Shown: positions 59,458-63,516 of the stretch, in pieces
Numbering within the stretch: position 1 is the stretch's first letter
Layout of the letters: each line of letters begins with the position of its first letter
Origin: Bacteroidales bacterium Bact_09
GTDB taxonomy: Bacteria > Bacteroidota > Bacteroidia > Bacteroidales > UBA932
DNA: 63,516 nucleotides
Reading direction: 5' to 3'
NCBI GenBank assembly: GCA_001603455.1
Contig: LUZA01000006.1
Span: 1 to 63,516 of the forward strand
Translations under genes and position numbers: made by a program
Notes under the pieces: generated by a model
What the model was told of the DNA's origin: nothing
The model's database searches: none
The model's input: the letters and a program-made list of their open reading frames with translations, nothing else

Positions 59458-61544
59458 AAGAACTTCGCACGGTAGTCTTCTACTTTTGTACCTTCCTGCA
59501 ATACCATAGGGATCATCTGTATTTGGATATTGGAAAGATAGGAAGCATATTGAAATGCATCGTTCTCTGTATAATAGGCTCCGTCCAGGCGTTCATCGAC
59601 CTGGAAAACATATATACCGATTTCGCCTTTGACCGGTCCGCACATAACCTGTTCAGCCGCTACCGAAACGGCTCCGATAAATTTTGGATCCGTCTGCTGT
59701 GAAGATCCAAACGCCAGTCCGGCCTGAGTAGAGATGGTTCTGCCTGTGGCTTCGGCCCATGATTCGAGTGTGGTGTATCCTTCTAATTCTTCTTTGATCT
59801 GATCGTATATGCGCTCCCTCTTTTTTTCCAGGGTGAGAACAGACTCTATTTCGGCCTGTTTTTCCTGGAGCGTAGCAATACCTTTGTCGTGAACACCCGT
59901 AACAGCAGCTACAAAGAAGTACTTGTTGTCAACCGATATGACGGGCGATATTTCACCGTGTTTAGCATCAAAAGCCCAGCGAACCAGCTCACGCATATGT
60001 TCATAACCAGAAACGGTCTTGGCATCTTCTGTTATACCCATGGCCGGGACGGGGTAAAGATTTTTCTGCATCGCGACCCTGTTGAATGCTTCTATGTTGC
60101 CGCTTTCCGTAGATAAATTGTTTGCGCTGGAATAAATGGTCTGGTACGTTTCCTTACCGGCAATTGCTTCCTTTATAAGGACGGCAAGTTGCACCTTTTT
60201 ATGTAAACGTGTTCGTTCGGTAACCTTGACAAGGTGCAGGCCGTATTGTGTTTCCAGAATGAACGGTTTATTAAGCGGAGCCTCAAATACAGATTCCATT
60301 CCGGGAATATAGGCGTTTTGATTGAACCAGCCAATCACTCCCGGGTCTACATTAGGGTTTTTGTCGGCCGAAAATTCCAGGGCAAGTTCGGCAAAGCGAC
60401 CCGGAGTAAGGTTTAGGATTGTGATCAGACTGTCGGCTATCTTTTTGGATTCTCCGGCCGTGTTTTGCAGCAATATATGATGTACAAACACCGAATCGGG
60501 CAATTGCTTGATGTCGGCTATCCTGGCCGCACGGAAAAAATTTCCGTCTTTATAAACCGGTAAAACATCGCGCATAGTGGCTTTAAAGGCAAAACTGTCC
60601 AGGGCTGCAGATATGGAGGTTAATTCTCCTTCTTTGTAATAACGCGTATCATATGGTTTGTCCGAATTGCGGGCCAGGAATTGTCTCAGGTTCCCGGCAG
60701 AGACAAACTCGTCATAAACTTTCTCTATATCCGCCCGGGCATCGGCTATGTCTTTGGCCGATGGAATTATGGGAAAAACTACATATTCTATGTCCCGCGT
60801 AGCCATCTGTTTGTACAAGTGCTTGTGGGTATCGTAATACGCACGAATTTCCTGAGGTGTGACCGTTATGGTGGTATCTTTGGCAAACGACACGGGTGTG
60901 AGAGAAAAACTCACATTGGAGGTGATGTTGTTGTCCTCCATATTCCGGCGTAATTCAACAGGCGTGATGATGTTGCTCTTGGACAGCAGGGAACTGTATT
61001 TTGTAAAAAGCCGGTCGGTTTCCATGTTATCCTGTATGAATTGCCAGTACATGGCGGCGATTCCATCCGGATCAGATGTTGCATTCTGTACGAACATCGT
61101 TAGCCTGGAACGGTCAAAAGTCCCGTCTTCTGCCAGGAAAAGGGCATCCTTCAGGATGACAGGCGAAATATCCCGTCCTTGTACCATATCAAACATTTCC
61201 TCGTCTCCAAGCCTGATCCCTGCTTTTTCAATGGCAGGAACATATACCAAATCCTTGAGGAATGCCTGCCAGGTACCCTGTTCAACAACTTCCTGGCTTT
61301 GTTCGTCCAGGGAAGCGGCCCCGGTCAGGGCTTGCTGCAGGTTTTGATAATACTCACGCTTCTTATTGTATTCAATGTATGTAATGCTTTGTCCGTTCAT
61401 CTCTCCCACATCGTTTTTGGAAGAGAACATGGATATGGCGGATTGTAAGGTGCCCGGGTCTATAATGAAAGATATTAAGGCAATAGCTATGAGCACGGTA
61501 ATGAAAATACCCATTTGTACTCGAATCTTCTCCAGAACTGCCAT
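59454..61544 (-). CDS. Periplasmic peptidyl-prolyl isomerase, PpiD/SurA-like
   Basis: 696 residues. A membrane anchor near the N terminus (about 11-29, MGIFITVLIAIALISFI) is followed by a SurA_N-like region with GEMNGQSITYIEYNKKREYY. At least one parvulin domain around residues 345-450 is recognised by VHHILLQN, FAELALEFSADKN and GDLGWF-like PGVIGWFNQ. A second partial parvulin-like region and a C-terminal domain follow. It acts as a chaperone for newly secreted envelope proteins. The lptC stop lies ten bases upstream. In Bacteroides I recall a CNNM/HlyC-type gene between these two; it is missing here. Confidence 0.9.
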   Translation of the reverse strand: MAVLEKIRVQMGIFITVLIAIALISFIIDPGTLQSAISMFSSKNDVGEMNGQSITYIEYNKKREYYQNLQQALTGAASLDEQSQEVVEQGTWQAFLKDLVYVPAIEKAGIRLGDEEMFDMVQGRDISPVILKDALFLAEDGTFDRSRLTMFVQNATSDPDGIAAMYWQFIQDNMETDRLFTKYSSLLSKSNIITPVELRRNMEDNNITSNVSFSLTPVSFAKDTTITVTPQEIRAYYDTHKHLYKQMATRDIEYVVFPIIPSAKDIADARADIEKVYDEFVSAGNLRQFLARNSDKPYDTRYYKEGELTSISAALDSFAFKATMRDVLPVYKDGNFFRAARIADIKQLPDSVFVHHILLQNTAGESKKIADSLITILNLTPGRFAELALEFSADKNPNVDPGVIGWFNQNAYIPGMESVFEAPLNKPFILETQYGLHLVKVTERTRLHKKVQLAVLIKEAIAGKETYQTIYSSANNLSTESGNIEAFNRVAMQKNLYPVPAMGITEDAKTVSGYEHMRELVRWAFDAKHGEISPVISVDNKYFFVAAVTGVHDKGIATLQEKQAEIESVLTLEKKRERIYDQIKEELEGYTTLESWAEATGRTISTQAGLAFGSSQQTDPKFIGAVSVAAEQVMCGPVKGEIGIYVFQVDERLDGAYYTENDAFQYASYLSNIQIQMIPMVLQEGTKVEDYRAKFF

Positions 61545-61554
61545 CTTATAAGTT

Positions 61555-62193
61555 TTATGGTTGTGGTTGTGTTTCTATATCAGGGCGCGAAGATAATTCT
61601 TTTTCTTCATTGGACAAAGTATCCTGTTTAATGTATCCGTAAGAATCAAACGGTCTTAGTATTTTGGCATTGGTCGCTCTTTCGTCTGATTTCATGCCGT
61701 AACCCTGGGCAAAAAAATCGGGCGATGTCAGCCGGACGTAACAATGTGTATAAATGGTCTTTTTCTGCTGGTCCCAGTACAAGGTGTCAGTTTCCATGGT
61801 TTCTTCCTTCAGTATATTCCGTATTACTACATTTCCTGTGGCTATCCATATTTGCTCCTGCCCGGTACGATGTAATGCCTTTTCAGCAGTGATGACAGTT
61901 TCCAGTTGCCCGTCGGAGGTGAAAGCTTCTACGCGGAAGGCGTGGGGAAATGTCTCATATGGATCGGACCCGCGTGAATACTTTTCCATATACGGAGCGG
62001 TCAGACGTCCCCGGACTATACCGCCTTCAACTTGCCATCCCTCCATGTTCTCAATAGTTTGAGTGGGAATACTGTCCAGGTTTTCGAGCGATTCTACGGT
62101 TGTAACCCTGTTTTTACAGGAGATAAATATGGTAGCAAGAGACAGGCCCATGGCTATCATAATTCCAGTCGTTGTCCGGGAAATAAATCCCAT
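61555..62193 (-). CDS. lptC: LptC-like LPS export lipoprotein
   Basis: 212 residues from ATG at 62193, which shares bases with the stop of the upstream TPR gene (TAATG). The signal ends IFISC (about Cys26). A beta-jellyroll pattern follows: MEGWQVEGGIVRGRLTAPYM, TVITAEKALHRTGQEQIWIATGNVVI and FAQGYGMKSDERATN, matching the LptC/OstA family. LptC bridges the inner-membrane LptBFG pump to LptA in LPS transport; most LptC proteins keep an uncleaved helix, whereas here a lipobox is present. A 27-codon extension to 62274 lies inside the upstream gene and is rejected. Confidence 0.85.
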   Translation of the reverse strand: MGFISRTTTGIMIAMGLSLATIFISCKNRVTTVESLENLDSIPTQTIENMEGWQVEGGIVRGRLTAPYMEKYSRGSDPYETFPHAFRVEAFTSDGQLETVITAEKALHRTGQEQIWIATGNVVIRNILKEETMETDTLYWDQQKKTIYTHCYVRLTSPDFFAQGYGMKSDERATNAKILRPFDSYGYIKQDTLSNEEKELSSRPDIETQPQP

Positions 62194-63516
62194 TACTTGT
62201 TTGTTCTGACAGTTGTTGTTGCTGTCAGGCCGTTGGCTTTTACTGTATAACCCGATCCTTCTGCCAGGTCGCACATAAAGGCTTCTTCCACTGTGGGGAA
62301 GTACTGCCTGTAGGTGGCTATCAGGCGGTCACATTCTTCTGTAAGAGAAGGATCGGCCTGTTTTGCCTTTACAAAATAATCTACGGAAACCCAGAAATTG
62401 GCACGGGCATCAATATCGGGCATATCTCCGTCCCTGACTTTGGCCATGGCCCAGATATGACCTATCAACAGATAGGCACGTCCCTTGGTTTCTTCATTGA
62501 ACTCAAAGGACTGAAGGGCATATTGTGCTGCCGTTGAACTTTTATTCATCTTCTTGAAATAAAAAGTACCCAGTTCCAGTAAATAATCTGCCTTGGTCTT
62601 GTTGTCAATGGAATCTGAATTGATGGCACGCTCCAGGAACATGGCTGCATTCTCATTATTATCTCTGGAGGAATACAAACGATACAGATAATAAGCCGAG
62701 TTGTAGGAGGGTTCCATTTCATAGAGGCGCTCTACCGCTTTCAGGAATAGGTCGGAACTTTCGCATCCGGCGTTGGAGAGCAGCTGAACTACGCGTCTTA
62801 CATAGGTAATATCCGATGCATTGTGATCAAAACGAGGTCCGAAAAGAGCCAACAGGTTGTCGCAATCTGCCACCCCGCTTATGGCAAATACCGTTTCAAA
62901 ATTATTACGTGCTTCTTCCAAAGCATCATTCGTACCGGACCGTATCTTCTTATCAAAGATCTCACTGAGTTGCTGATATACATTGATCACATCTTCTGCC
63001 CCAAGTTTATTGTCCTTGAAGAGATTGGATGCATACTGCATATTTAAAAGAAGAATGTTCTGATCTGTGTTTTCCTTCCCAAATTTAACTACATCCTGCA
63101 AGGCAGAGAAAACTTTCGTTTCATCTTCCTTGTAATAGGTAGCCATATCATAGGCTTTGAAAGTATAGGCACTCAGCCGGGCTTTGGGCGAGGGGAACTT
63201 GTCTATCCTGATATTGTACATCAGAATAAGTGAGTCTACCAATTCTTTTCTACGGTCAGGATCTTTTGTCTGATTGATCAGGAATTTGATAATGTTCTGT
63301 CCGTCCTGGTATAAGGATTGCGTGACCCCTACGGGGCATACCTTTAATGCTCCCCTCCAGGATGGCAGGGCTTCCCTTATGTTTCCGTTCTTGTAATACT
63401 CTTTGTAGAAATTCAAATATCTCACGCATTCCACGCTGTCTTCCGGTGTCGCCCCAAATCTGCCTGCCTGTGCATAGCTTTTAGCTACGAAAACGAACAT
63501 AACCAAAGAGATAAGG
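62193..63516 (-). CDS. TPR-like protein, 5' end outside the window
   Basis: At least 440 codons. The frame is open to the right edge: the last codons read LISLVMFVFVAKSYAQAG, the end of a signal peptide, so the real start is beyond 63516. The mature part is helical with TPR-like repeats (YYLYRLYSSRDNNENAAMFL, AQYALQSFEFNEETKGRAYLLIGHIWAMA). Cys28-equivalent residues (SVECVRYLNFYKEYYKN) are conserved-looking. In Bacteroidales a gene of this type precedes lptC, so an envelope role is likely but not shown. Confidence 0.8.
   Translation of the reverse strand, partial: LISLVMFVFVAKSYAQAGRFGATPEDSVECVRYLNFYKEYYKNGNIREALPSWRGALKVCPVGVTQSLYQDGQNIIKFLINQTKDPDRRKELVDSLILMYNIRIDKFPSPKARLSAYTFKAYDMATYYKEDETKVFSALQDVVKFGKENTDQNILLLNMQYASNLFKDNKLGAEDVINVYQQLSEIFDKKIRSGTNDALEEARNNFETVFAISGVADCDNLLALFGPRFDHNASDITYVRRVVQLLSNAGCESSDLFLKAVERLYEMEPSYNSAYYLYRLYSSRDNNENAAMFLERAINSDSIDNKTKADYLLELGTFYFKKMNKSSTAAQYALQSFEFNEETKGRAYLLIGHIWAMAKVRDGDMPDIDARANFWVSVDYFVKAKQADPSLTEECDRLIATYRQYFPTVEEAFMCDLAEGSGYTVKANGLTATTTVRTNK

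Noticed and set aside
1-63516. CRISPR arrays, insertion sequences, prophage, tRNA or rRNA genes
   Set aside because: None seen: no regularly spaced repeats, transposase motifs, phage genes or cloverleaf-like segments in the gaps, which are all under about 175 bases.

Overview
The window is a gene-dense stretch of chromosome from a member of the Bacteroidota, almost certainly order Bacteroidales. The pointers are GldH, RicT, DUF3109, an S46 dipeptidyl-peptidase, a split transketolase, BACON-domain lipoproteins, the sigma-54 regulator/lptE/secG gene string, and repeated use of the Bacteroidetes -7 promoter element TAnnTTTG. No rRNA, tRNA, insertion sequence, prophage or CRISPR array was seen. 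No gap between genes exceeds about 175 bases.

Layout. 1-3112: coiled-coil membrane protein, hemW, DUF3109 protein, small lipoprotein. 3192-12317 (minus strand): a surface block with a beta-barrel protein, a 1007-residue coiled-coil lipoprotein, a lipoprotein with seven BACON domains and leucine-rich repeats, and an M16-like protein whose active-site segment is missing. 12421-16623 (plus): TPR protein, holB, ricT, gldH, trmB. 16565-19731 (minus): polyprenyl synthase, beta-barrel protein, thioredoxin, serine dehydratase. 19868-22352 (plus): PspC-PadR-PspC envelope-stress-like module. 22336-26304 (minus): kbl, secG, TPR-like gene, lptE, sigma-54 activator. 26404-28053: OmpA-like/TPR lipoprotein. 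28227-30014: lepA. 30073-33530 (plus): split transketolase joined to an ECF sigma module. 33531-37074 (minus): tRNA methyltransferase, lolD, an EF-G paralogue without GTPase residues. 37153-44537 (plus): rnhB, S46 peptidase, Mrp, giant BACON-LRR lipoprotein. 44524-53521: NSS transporter, yfhO-like, folA-thyA, aspS, serine hydrolase, rsmA. 53463-58262 (minus): MacB-type permease, mutS, EEP nuclease-like protein. 58354-63516: ychF, then periplasmic isomerase, lptC and a TPR gene that runs off the right edge.

How it fits together. Housekeeping genes (translation, DNA repair, nucleotide and cofactor synthesis) are mixed with cell-surface genes: two lipoprotein/beta-barrel neighbourhoods, two BACON-LRR proteins and LPS-transport parts (LptE, LptC). 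The best candidate for a less-described system is the coiled-coil lipoprotein plus beta-barrel pair at 3192-7115. It has its own well-formed promoter and its own terminator, and its architecture suggests a surface layer or stalk. Two global features also stand out. Eight of ten convergent gene pairs overlap at their 3' ends, some by up to 59 bp. Several genes have a -7 promoter box only 4-8 bases before the start codon, which implies leaderless mRNAs.
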